From: Melanocharis versteri
Lineage: Eukaryota > Chordata > Aves > Passeriformes > Melanocharitidae
Direction of reading: 5' to 3'
DNA length: 64,000 nt
Assembly (NCBI GenBank): GCA_013397845.1
Contig: VZTG01008967.1
Location: forward strand, 1,875,343 to 1,939,342
How positions within the stretch are numbered: the first letter of the stretch is position 1; the number at the start of each line of letters is the position of its first letter. The translations under genes and the position numbers were made by a program. The notes under the pieces were generated by a model. That model saw only the letters and a program-made list of their open reading frames with translations, was not told where the DNA came from and did not search any database. Of the stretch, positions 1 through 11,511 are shown one piece after another.

Positions 1-3000
1 GTGGTTGAAATGCAAAAATATATTAATATTTTACAGAAAACATATCAAGAAAGAAAATACTACAGAGGTACGTATTTTGCTTGCAATTTTTAAACATGGT
101 TTTGGAGATTTTATTTTCCCAAAGTTAATCTGGACTTGAAGAACAAAGAAAAGAAAAATGATGCACTGATCATTCCAACAATAATTGCTCTCAATTGTTG
201 TTGTGAATGAGTGGTTTAGGTCATTTAGGGGTGTACGTCCTTCCTAAAGACACAAATATTAAGTGTGTAGGTGATTTTCAGCATAACCTTAAGAACCATG
301 ATAAAAGGAGTTTAGTGTTTCAGAAATTCCTCTCTGAAGAGCTTACACAACCTGCCCATCAGAACCCACTGATGAATTCATCCATCACTTTGAGTTTGTG
401 ATCACCAGTAATGAGCGCTGCCATTCTTTTTGGAAATCTAAAGGCCATTGCACTGCCTGTGCCCTGTGCATGCCAAACTTCTCAATAACTAAAATGTTTT
501 AATGGGCCAGTGAATTGTGTAAAGCTTTCCTGGAGCTACTCCCTAATTTTATGAGTTGTGATATTAGTCATGATATATATTTTTGGCATGGAAATTTATA
601 AGTAGTGATATATTTATTTAAGTTATTATGTTTGACAATACTAGTGAGTGCTGTTTGTGAATGTAAAGAAATGCAAGTTAACAGTCCTTAACTAATTTAA
701 GGGTTGAAGTCTGTGTGCACAATGGATAATTGGATTTGTTAATGCAGAGAATTTCCACAAGAATTTATGCTTAGCTGTCTTAAAGAAATGATAAACCAGT
801 GGAAAAAGGATTTCTATTATTTCTTTATACAACTTCATGTCAGAGTCAGGGATGCTAAAATTTCATCAAACAAAATAAATTTTCTAAACAAATTTTTAGA
901 ATATGCTCACTTAAAATGTGGGATTTCTGAATTGTATAGCTGTATCTCTAGTTTTGTACACTGGATTAGAATGTGCCCTCAAATGTATTTCTATTTTCCT
1001 TATGAAATATAAGTTCCCTAGAGGAAAACATTTTAATATCTCCCACATGGCCCAACTCATGAAGCTATGGAGCAATTAGTAATTTTAATTATTAAATGAG
1101 TTTATCTGCATTCTGTGTAAGAATAGTACTTTATGTAGCTACATAGACAGCCCACAAAACATATTGTGATATAGCAATATTACATATAAGATATCATTTA
1201 GCACTGAAATTTTTTTATTTATTCTTATTTCATTAGGCTGTTAAATCTTAATGACAATATATTCAGATCAAACCAAAGTATGCAGCTTTTTACTAATATT
1301 ATCCAATGATAGGAATAATAATTTTAAAAGCCAGGGAATATGTCAAATGGAAAAGAACAACATCAATATTTTAAAAATTTAATTAATGAATCCTTATTGC
1401 CTCATTCTATCTTTGTTCTATTATAGATTCTTGTTTTACTTTGCCTATTTCCTTGAATTCTTAGATATTCAATCTGCAGAAGACAACTTTCCCCATTTCT
1501 AATCTAATGACTGCATCTATCACTTCTGCTGTAGCTTCCTATATTACACTGTTCATTCTAGTACTTGAGCTGTATGTTATATAAAGATGAAAGAGCAATC
1601 ATCATTGAATATTAGAAAGTTTTTTCAACCCTTATTTAACAATTTGTTTCATCTGGTGAGTCTATAACATATGACAGAGGAAATCTGGCAGTCAACTGAG
1701 AAAGATACCTCAAATTTGGCCTAGTACCCAAGCCATAATTCCTTTCATCCTTCTTGAAGCTGATGCATGTATTGTATTTTTCATGTCAAATTCTGGCTGA
1801 CTGTTTACCCCCTGGTATTCCTGCCTTTGTTATTGTGGGGGCTTCAGGAGAGGCCCCTAGGAGAAAAGCAGTCACATAATTTCTCTTGGTACATATATTT
1901 TTTTAATTTTCCCAGACTCCTGCTACTGTAGAAGATATTGTTTAAATACAAGAAAAAAACCCATTCTATTTGTTTCCCAAATGAACATAAACAAACCCCA
2001 GTATCAATTTGTTTTGTGCTGTAACACTGTCAAGATAAAAATACAGTAATATGTCACGTGACAGTTATAACAATGACCGCTTTTTGTATTTCAGCATTTG
2101 ACTAGGCAATTAACAACACTCAAAATTACAGAGAAAATGTTTCTCTTAATCAGAAACCAAATACCTAATTTACACCTTATTCCTGAAACTGTTCTCACCA
2201 AAGGTATGAGACTGAATAGGTGAATATCAATGAGGGGCCTGTTTATTTTTTTGTGAGGGGTGGGGGAAAGATACCCTGGTATCTGGTACGGGTGTCCTAC
2301 TGTACCTGCTTTGGCATTAGGAAGAACTGCAAAATCTGATGCTGACTCCTGTTATTGAGCACACATAATTTTTAATCTTTCTATCTCAAGTAATGCAAGC
2401 TGTGGAAGGGATGATGCCAATACCAGAAGGATTTTCTAAGGATTATGTTTAGTAAGACTTTCATAGAAAGACTAAAAAAATCTTGTGACATCGGGAACTT
2501 TAAGGTGATAATCCTGAAGTGTGTCATTCCTCCATTTGCCCCCATGAGGCAATGCAGCTCAGAGGGATGCTGTTAGAGCCTTTCACTGAAATTTGGTTGT
2601 GTTAAATTTTGCATGGAGTTTATCCAGTCCCTTGATAGTTTAATGGAAGAAGTTAATAGCTATTCCACTTGTCAGAAAAGGAAAATCTGAGCATGCTGAA
2701 AATAATCAAATATATTAAAACAAATGCTCAATTTTCACAAAAGAAAGACTTTAATTATCTACTGTAAGTTATTGCTTATCAGTAACATTGCTGATAATTG
2801 CTGTACCTCCAGGTGACAAGTAATAATTTCTTCTTGAAAAATGAGTGTTGGGAACCACTGTGTATTGTTTGGCAAGGCACAGCAGAGCAGTCTTCAAAAG
2901 CTGAATTTTCATACTGTTCTAGGGTTATTGCACTACCTTTTGATTTAAGTTTTATTGATGGGTGAACAATTGAATAATTATCATCTTATTGTGATAATTC

Positions 3001-3054
3001 CTGTTTTCTCTCTTTTGTTTCTATCATTAAATCTCAAAGCAATTGGCAGTGGAA
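1..3054. other. AT-rich unique sequence, no gene seen
   Basis: The stretch is visibly AT-rich with frequent stops in all frames. The longest open frames are 64 codons (207-401, +) and 81 codons (767-1012, +), and neither shows a domain, signal peptide or repeat pattern I recognise. I saw no CR1 tail, LTR end or microsatellite here. It is best read as intergenic or intronic DNA. Confidence 0.7.
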
Positions 3055-3150
3055 GTCAGTATTATTGTTATTACTGCCTCCCAGGAAAAGCAGAAGTAAA
3101 GTGACTTGTCCAGCATACAGAGGCTGAGTCAGAAATGGACAGGTAAGTAC
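3055..3150 (+). repeat. Degenerate L2/MIR-like ancient repeat fragment
   Basis: An ATT-repeat-like start, then a run equivalent to the widely shared 'gaggcacagagaagttaagtgacttgcccaaggtcac' segment of ancient amniote L2/MIR-type elements. The best conserved piece here is AAGTAAAGTGACTTGTCCAGC near 3095-3115, followed by an 'ACAGAGGCTGAGTCAG' stretch. Similarity is patchy, as expected for a very old insertion. The family is inferred from memory of the consensus and could be L2 or a MIR-related SINE. Confidence 0.4.
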
Positions 3151-4462
3151 ATCAAATAAAATTAGGTTTGGCTGTCTAGTGGGACAAGATGTCTCCTGTG
3201 CACAAGACAGTGCAGAGGGTAAAATCCTATTTGTTTCATCTTAATTATGCCATAGGGCAGATCATTGCTTAAGATAAAAAAAGCCATGGTCTGATTCAAC
3301 AGCAAATATATAGATATAGAGTTTTGTTTTAAATATAGATATAGAGTGACTAAAGCTTGGCATGATTAAACACTTACTTAGACTATGTGGTGGTTTTATG
3401 TACCTATGCTGTGCATCTACCATAATCTACCAATATTTTAACTGGGATATTTTAAGAAAGAACCAAAATACCCTTTTAATTTTCTTAGGTTCTGGTTGGA
3501 TGTTTATGCTTTAGTTAAAACAATATCCCAAATAATTATGAAGTTTATGTCTTCACTATAGCAGACTTGAGTAAATGGGAATCTCTTCTGAAAATGCAGT
3601 TTTCTGAGTTAATTAAGTGAAAGAAAATTCATCCTTGCTTCTGCTCATTGCTGATTTTCCTCTTGGTAAAAAATTCAACAGCTCTCTATGAGAGCCACTC
3701 AAAGAACACTGTGCCCCTTTGGCACAGACTAGTAAACAAGTCCCACAGAGCTTAGAAGATTATCAGCTGCTGAGGAAGCAGACGTTTGACTGTGGCCTGT
3801 AGACATACTCAGCAGGGTGCATAAAATAAGGTAAAAATAATTGTGCCAATGTGTCTGGTTGAGAAATTCAAAATTCCAGCAAGTGAGAAAATAAACAAAC
3901 ATATGAGATGGAAAATTGCAGTAACATCAGAGTGAGGTGGCTTGTGGATGAGCTGCTTGAGAGTATAATTTTGCTGCCTGCAAAATTTTGCAGAGAGGAG
4001 AAAAAGAATTGTGTTGTGGATATGTGACAGAAAAGAAAGAAAAGTATGGGAAGACAAAGTTATAACTAAAAGTACAATTTAAAATTTTTGTAGATGGGAG
4101 AGAGAAAGCTAAATAACGACATAGCTCTTCAATAGGTATGAAGCAATGCAAAAATCAGTGAACTGATTTATGCAATTTATACCAATATTTGTATTTATCC
4201 TCCCTAAACTCTAACCCCTGTACGAAAATAATGACCTTATATCAATTATAAATTGTGAGAGGAAAAGAAATTTATGAACTAAAAATAGTAAAGAAGTCAC
4301 TTTAGGTTTTTATGTATCTTAAGAAGATATGTTCCATAGCTTTTACCTCATATACTGCAAAAGGTGTGAAACTTCCCATGGCAGTGTCTTTGAACCTCTA
4401 AACTTTGCACTGGAGTAAGAGGAGGAGTGTGGAGAACGTGTTGTGCTCAGATCTCAGCAGTT
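3151..4462. other. Unique sequence with one short local duplication
   Basis: No gene is visible. The 15-bp string ATATAGATATAGAGT occurs exactly twice, at 3308-3322 and 3333-3347, giving a 25-bp tandem-like duplication. Overlapping minus-strand open frames of 82 and 74 codons (3809-4151) are rich in Phe, Ser and Leu and have no recognisable domain, so I treat them as chance. Confidence 0.6.
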
Positions 4463-4673
4463 AAAAGCAGACATTTGTGAAGCTGAAGTTCCCAGGACAT
4501 GGGTGGTGCCAAGGAGAAAGGTGTGGAAAGAATAATGTTGTTGCAGTGCCACGCTCCCCTTGGCATGCCTTTTGTAGTTGCAGTGTCCCTGGAGCTCTGG
4601 GCTCTGTGGTTTTCTTTGCCCTAAACCTAAGCGTAATCCTAACCCTAACCAGAGCATCAAAAGCAGCCATTTG
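4463..4673. repeat. Insert-like block flanked by 15-bp direct repeats
   Basis: AAAAGCAGACATTTG at 4463-4477 recurs with one mismatch as AAAAGCAGCCATTTG at 4659-4673. The repeats look like a target-site duplication around about 180 bp of GC-richer sequence whose right end is a telomere-like block. Overlapping open frames on both strands (66-69 codons) arise from the repeat and composition and show no family. What was inserted is not recognised. A chance pairing of two 15-mers in AT-rich DNA remains possible. Confidence 0.4.
4619..4650. repeat. Interstitial telomere-like (CCCTAA)n block
   Basis: Five consecutive hexamers in register plus two bases: CCCTAA, ACCTAA, GCGTAA, TCCTAA, CCCTAA, CC. 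Two units are exact copies of the vertebrate telomere repeat (C-rich strand on +), and the others differ by one or two bases. It sits nine bases before the right-hand 15-bp direct repeat at 4659-4673. Confidence 0.75.
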
Positions 4674-5590
4674 CTAATGGTAGGTTGTCTCCAGTGAATG
4701 GTGGCCTAAGGACAGCATTTGTGTAAAACCTCTGTGTGGCTCTGTCAGCCTAATGTGATGGGGTATGAAGGCCAAAATAAGGCACAGGTACTCTGAGGAA
4801 CAATGTGATCCAGGAGGTGGTTTGTGGGCGCATCTGGAGTTATGCTGACAAATTAAAGCAAGCAGATCTGGGCTTTCAGGCATCTTAAGTTCCTGTTTCA
4901 GTGGAAGAGCATCCAACGCAGTCGTAGAAAAGAGCCAGAGCACATATGGTGAGCCTCAAAATGTACGTCTGCTCATTTCAGTCATGGAAGAAACCCAGAG
5001 CAGAATGATGAGAAAATAAATATTATGTGAGGAAACTGTAAAATGACAAGTCAGGTAACGTTTGAACAGCTTTGTCGCCTATTTTTACCTTGTGCATACT
5101 CACTCCAGATTATCCATTCAGCATACTTTGATGAATATTCCCACAGAGTGTCCACAGATTGTTGTTGCTGTGAGTTGCTTGATTTCTTTTTTTCTCGAGA
5201 TGCCTTGATTGTGCTGACAGCTACTGCTCCTATCGCACTGCCTCACTGCATTCCTTGGTATCAGTGTGGCTTTACATCCACAGGAAACAAATAAGTCATG
5301 AACATATGATTTGCTTGGTTTTCTTCACTGATTTGCCCTCTTTTTGCATGTTGCAGAAAGTGTCCCTGTGCTTTTGGTGTCTACTAAGTCTTTCATTGAC
5401 CAGAAAGAGATCAAATATAAATACAAAAAAAATGAACTTTTGTGACATGCAAAATATTTTTATAGATTTCCTTCTCATTTGCAGTAGATTTTGTATCATC
5501 TTCTTTTCTACAACATTCTAGAAAGCAATGCACAGACATATTTGGGCTTATTTGGGTTTACTGGGATTGCCAATACATGGTGATACGGAC
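4674..5590. other. Unique sequence, no gene seen
   Basis: Open frames of 83-89 codons occur on both strands (for example 4674-4943 minus and 5255-5521 plus), but none has a recognisable domain and they overlap one another. No repeat family was recognised before the CR1 fragment that follows. Confidence 0.6.
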
Positions 5591-6005
5591 TTACTGAAGT
5601 GAGTCTGACAAAGGGTCACATGACAGTTGAGAGACTGAAGGATCTTTCTCATGTGGAGAGTCTGAGAGCTGTGACTGTTCAACCTGGAGAAGAGAAGGCT
5701 CAAGAGGGGACCTATCTGTGTGGTCCCTTGTGAAAGTGAATGAAAACAAGGAAACCAGGATCTTTTCACCAGCGCCCACTGACAGGACAAGAATCAATGG
5801 CACCAATGAAAAATTACGAAATTCCATGTTTACACAAGAAAGAAATTTTTACTCTGAGGGTGACCAAGCACTGGTGCAGATTGGCAGGAGACCGACTGGA
5901 CGTGGTTCTGGGTAACCAGTTCTAGATGGCCCTGCTTGAGTAGGGGAGTTAGACTCAGATGATCTCAGTAGGTCCCTTCTAACCTGAACTATCCTATGAA
6001 TCTGA
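5591..6005 (+). mobile_element. CR1 LINE, 5'-truncated 3' end
   Basis: The order of blocks matches the CR1 3' end. A diverged 'gagtccagag..gagaggctgag' start is followed by GTTCAACCTGGAGAAGAGAA near 5678-5697, then a 'gacaagaggcaatgg'-like stretch, and finally 'GATCTCAGTAGGTCCC' and TTCTAACCTGAACTATCCTA near 5976-5995. The tail is degenerate, with a single ATCCTATGAATCTGAT-like unit. The element is dead: only the C-terminal reverse transcriptase tail and 3' UTR remain, with no continuous frame. Divergence suggests an old copy. Confidence 0.85.
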
Positions 6006-8520
6006 TTTTGTGCAGTTCTTTTTTGCTGTTTTTTCTAATTATTACTTGCCTGAAAATGAAACTAATATTAAATCATTATTCTGTAATTATTTGTTCGCAA
6101 GCAATCTTTCTCTCTTGTAGTCCTGAAATGTTCTAAGTCTTTTTCTCCTCTCCATTACATAATATTTAGAGTTCCATGAGAATGTTTTTCCAGCATAATT
6201 TCATATTATCTTTGTATCTTCATCTTTTTTTCAGGGAACTGATGTTAATGTTAATAACACCCATAATCCTCTAAATGTAGACATCAAATGCCACAAAGTC
6301 AAGGGCCTGATTAATTTGTACTAGCAAAACCACTTAAGAGTCCTGCATTAAGCTGGCTGTTCTAGTCCTTTCTGAAATAAACAATTGTCAGTAGAGGTTT
6401 CTCATCTCCACGTTAAAATGATCAAATAATGTAACATATGTGTGACCCCTTCCCTTCTTGTACTCTTATCTCTGTTAACTCTTCCAAACTTTTGTTCTTG
6501 AGGATCAGTGCTGTATTGATGGGAAATTTTCCCACTGTATGTCCATCCACCCATTTTACTAAAGAGAATTTGAATATGTTACCATAATAGCAATAATTTA
6601 CATGGGTATCTTTTGAGAACTAGATACATCAAACAGAAGTAGAGTTATACACAGGCCATTGGCTGCCACTCTTGGTTTTTTGAGAGGTGCATAAAATTTG
6701 CTACTACACTCTGATTTTCAGTTATATTCCACTTTAAAGGAATTTGCTTCTCAATATTGCTTATCAATATATATTTTAAACAAAGAAATAGGACTCTATA
6801 TGAAATTCTCTCAAATAATATTCTGATTTTCAATTTTTGTATCAGGTAATTTTATACAGTTGTGAATCAAGTAATGGTACAGATGAATGATTGTCTGTAG
6901 TTCTGATTTAGGGTTTCACACATTTCCCAGAGCATCAATTCTGTGCCCTCCATAGCATTTCTGGGAGGGTGAATAAGGACTGTTTTGCACATTTCTTTGA
7001 TCAAGAACTGAGGATAACTCAGGTTAACACAGAATTTGAAAGCAAATCTGGATGGGTGTAGGGGTTTTTTTGAGTGGATTTTTATAGTAATTTCTTTATT
7101 TTGCTACAGAGATTATGAGTTTTCAGAACAATGAAGCATATGCTGGAAGAAAAAGGAGCTACTTATACCATATTTGCTATGTTGTTTCTAATATCAAATT
7201 AGCAGTTAATGAGTTTGAGTAGTTGAATATTTGATGTGAAACTGAAGTTTTTGAAACTATTCAGGCTTTTGGAAACATTATTATTTACAGTTCCCTCTAT
7301 CCAAAGCAGAACAGCTTTGACATCAGTAGTTACACTCCTTCATCTCCACAGCCTATTTACGTGTCTTTGAAAGACATTTAAGGTGATTCCAGTTGTCCAA
7401 TGACTGAAATGTGAGACATGGCAGGAAGTAGCCTAACTCACCTACATATGTAATCACTCAAACCAAAAATTATTTGCATGTATTGCATGAATTTTGGTCT
7501 TTGGTATAATAACAGGTTGAAATAAGAAACACATGAAAGATCAACATGAAATATTTTCACATGTCAAATATAACACCAATGGAGAGTTACTTTAATTATC
7601 TTTTAAAAACGGCCGCCTAAAGACTTTAGCACGTTTTTATTTATCATACGAACTTGGAATGAACTGTATTTCTTACCCTTATTCTTATCAAAAAAAGAAA
7701 AAAAAATCTGTGATATTGTGTTGGTTATTACGTATATTGGAATTGTTCACTCATGTTCTTGTTATCATGACACAGAAACAAGACTCATTCTATGGGTCAG
7801 TACCCAGAATGAAAAGGCATGAAGAAATTTTTTCCTTTATCTGATCATACAAGTGGGACAAACTAAGCAGAGTATCACCAAACTGAATGGCAGTGATAAC
7901 CACTGGTGGGGATAAGGAGAACATGAGAGGTTTAAATACTATATTAAACAATAAAAAGGGAAAGAAACATATAACATTGGAAAAATTGAGCAAGAAGTCA
8001 AGCTGTAATTTAATTTGGAATAAAAGATATGAGTTTTAGGGTCTTTGTGCCTGTTGATTTATCTGAAATAGGTTTTCCACTAGCTTAGAAATGTATAGAA
8101 GAAGTCGGTCATCTAAATGTACACTGTGGTGCAGCAGAACAGATGTTCAGTTTCATTGTCCTAAGGCTCATGGGACTCAGCATGTGGGACTCATGGCTTC
8201 CTGAATTAAGATAACCAGTCATCAGCTCATGGAGAGCTTTTCAGCACAGTCAGGCTTTCTGATGTGATCTGGGAAGATATATTCTAACTGAGCTAATGAT
8301 CTACTTTTATACTTGGGTACCTGAAACTAAATAAAAGTAGATTTAATCTAAATGAAATTATCCTATATTTCAGGAATATCTAAAGGATCTGTATTTGGAA
8401 AAGGAGACTTTGATCTCCACTGAAATGTAAGTTTGTATTAATAATATGCCACAAAATATGGTTTCTATAAAAATGTGCAAGTATATAGGTTTAACTTGGA
8501 AATGGAAACTGTTAACGTTG
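6006..8520. other. AT-rich unique sequence, no gene seen
   Basis: No CR1, LTR or SINE signal was recognised. The longest open frames are 60-67 codons and are unremarkable. Confidence 0.65.
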
Positions 8521-8552
<32 letters not shown>

Positions 8553-8568
8553 TTAATTTCTTTCTTTT
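8521..8568. repeat. (CTTT)n microsatellite
   Basis: An uninterrupted run of TCTT units covers 8521-8554, followed by a degenerate AATTTCTTTCTTTTA continuation to about 8568. It is a simple tetranucleotide repeat and likely length-polymorphic. Confidence 0.95.
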
Positions 8569-11452
8569 ACTCCTTGTCAATAGTCCATCAATAAACATAG
8601 AATAACAAAAAATTCATGATACAGTTTCATACTGATTTCAGTTACACAGGACTCAATGCCAAGACTCTCCAGTATGACTTGTACCTGAGCATTGAATTGG
8701 GTACAGAAATTGCCAGCAGGTTTCCTTCTGTAGTGAGGTTGTCCTCCTGTCCTCCTCAGTAACTCTCTGCTAATATTCATTCTTTCCTTGTTTTTCTTTC
8801 TGACTTCCCTTTTATTACTGTCCTGAATGCTAATACTGTGAGAATGAAGTGTCTAAAACTTTGATTGCTCAACAGGGCTCATCAAAATTAAGCAGCACTG
8901 CAGTATGTGCTCATAGCATTATTGTCAATGGCTGCTCAATTATAAATTTATTGAAGAAGAGAGTAAATAGTGCTTTCAGACAGTATTTTCATGGTTTTTT
9001 TAAACTGATATATAAATGTCTTTATTTTTAATTTTTTTTTTCTCCCACAATGAAAGAGAGATTAAATCTGAATCATATTTTTAAAAAGAAATTGATTCAT
9101 CAGTAGTCTAGGTGTTTGCTTTTTTTTATCACGCCGTTTTAGACTCTTCATTTGACACTGAATCTCTCTATCTATTGAACTCTGAGCATTTTGAATACTA
9201 CATAGAGACGCTGTATTTCTCTTAATGTTTCTGTTTGCAAATACCTTTTCCCCTCCTGCCTTGAATTGTCCTGCCTTTTTACTTTTATTGTTAAAGGAAG
9301 GCAGGGGAAGTGGCAATGCAAATAGAGCACTGTTCTTTGCAGATGATCACTGTGCCAGGACATGCCATCAGCTGCAGGGCCTCCAGCTGCTTATTCTTCT
9401 GCTGTTTTACTTCATATTATTCCTTGACTGTACTGCTTTTCTTCATGGAGCTGTGAGAGAAGTGGATGGAAGGATGATTCTGGTTTTTCTTTAAAGTCTT
9501 TCCATCCATCAAAGGCAGCGTGAAGATGAAGCATTGCAAAAATATTGTTTCCTGATGGTACTTCTTTAGTCTTGCTTTGTATTTCTTAATGTGGTCTTGG
9601 AAAAAATTGTTCTGGTAATTTTTTATGTTTCCAAACACAATTTCCAAATACAATGTCTATAGAATCAGGAATCAGCACTGTAGGATCTCCCTCTGTTACT
9701 TTGGCAGCCTGTGGATTGGCAGTAATGGCTTGAATCTAACTTCCAAATTAAATAGTAAGCTCTTCTGATCAGAGAAGTAGTGTCTGCATCAGGAGTTAAT
9801 TGTCTAGTCACTCTTTATAATCAATGTAATCAATATCCCGTCTTTTCAGACAAAAGTAAATCAAGTAACATGAGCTGTGTATCCAGCAATGCCTCTTTCT
9901 CCTTGTTGGGGTGAAGCAAGGTTAGCAAGCTAGCTTACATGAAGGATGTTAGAATTAAGTGAGGTGAATCCTACCAGATCTGTCAGCTGGTTATTTTTTA
10001 TGGTGTTGTACATTGGCCCTGCATATTGCACTGCTGGTTCTGACAGAGGCTCCTACAGGTGATTAAACAGAACACTTGTTCCTTTTGTGCAAAGAAAATC
10101 AAATGAAGGCAGCAGAAGGAATAGAAATGACCATGACTTGTGTCCTGAGACAAAGTCAGTAAGTAATATTAAATTGTCATTTAGGTAATTAAATTAATTA
10201 ATTTCCTGTCCAGAGAAATTATTCATTAATTAGATTTTTGATGTCTTAATTTGATCCAAGGCTTGTAGGAAAAATCAATCGAAGTGCATGAAATTTGCAC
10301 AGTGTTGGCAAAACTCTGAGGCTTTGTTCACAGTATTCTACAAACATGTAAGCATGTGCTTCCCTCTCAAGCACATGAGCTATATCAAGGTGAGAGCGTT
10401 GCCTACTGTGTACTTGGAAGATCCAAGCTGCAGTGGCAGAATTTTGGAATATGGAGAAACCTTTGGTTAAAATAAAAAGCTTTAATGGAGAGGTAATCTT
10501 ACCATCAATGACAAAAGTCACTCTGAATTAAAGACTGCCCAATTACAATCAAGCATAATATCAGAAGGATTATATATCTTGAGCCGTATAGATATGGACA
10601 GAAGAATACCAAATGCATCCATGCCTTGATATAGAACTGAAGAGAGGTGCTAAATATGTTTGCATTTGACACTTTTAACTATCCTTAAGCAATATTTGCA
10701 AAAGCTTTTAAAAAGTGCTTGCATCAGGAGGGAAAATATGATGCCATCTGTTTACCTCACACAAGCACATTGGTTTGTGCAAACTAGTTATTGTGGATAT
10801 TATAACTGACTTGACAAGCAAACACCTGTTTGTTTCTACAAATACCAATACTGAAGTTTGCACACACTCCCACAGACACAGAGGGGCTCTCTGAAATGTG
10901 AACTCATGCTGAACAAGAGCAAATGAAGACAGCATTAAGTACTGGTCACAGTGTAATCTCCATCCTTCCTTACAGATATAAAAGTGAGTCTGTACTCTGT
11001 CTTCTTAATTTAGATTAATTTCAGTATGATTACATTGACTTTCAACTTTTTAGTTATCTTGCATGTTATGCTCATTTCTCACCATCACAGATGTTGCTAA
11101 GGTGTGCAAGAGCAGAAATATGGTGTAGAAATTGGAGGGGCAACAAGCTAAGAAAAATGGTGATTTGGCTGCATGGTGCTCTGGGCCTCTGGCAGCAGGA
11201 CATCTAGATGTGGAGCTCCATCAGCAGATTCAAAATTCATGTTTGTGAAAGAAAACTCACAAAGGAAGTTGCTACCTATCTGTCTGGAGTTCGTGAGCTC
11301 TATATATGTTTTTATACATTTTATCCATTTTAAAATCGCAGCAGGAAGCTAGGGTGGGGAGGTGTAAGACAGGTCATGAGCAAAAGCTGTGGGTTAAAGG
11401 AGAAAGGCAGTAATCAGCTCTGAAGTGAACATTGATTTTAGAGTAGGGTTCT
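8569..11452. other. AT-rich unique sequence, no gene seen
   Basis: Open frames reach 91 codons (10246-10521, minus) and 89 codons (9225-9494, plus), with no domain I recognise. Short mononucleotide tracts occur near 9027-9040 and 9121. No mobile element was recognised. Confidence 0.6.
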
Positions 11453-11511
11453 CTGTTATAAGAAAGTGATTCCTCTTGAAATACATGGTCTTTCTTATTG
11501 TCTTATAACAG
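11453..11511. repeat. Imperfect inverted repeat (hairpin-capable)
   Basis: CTGTTATAAG at 11453-11462 pairs exactly with CTTATAACAG at 11502-11511. A further GAAAG/CTTTC complement lies inside the arms. The loop is about 39 bases. No transposon family is recognised, and a chance palindrome in AT-rich DNA is possible. Confidence 0.4.
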
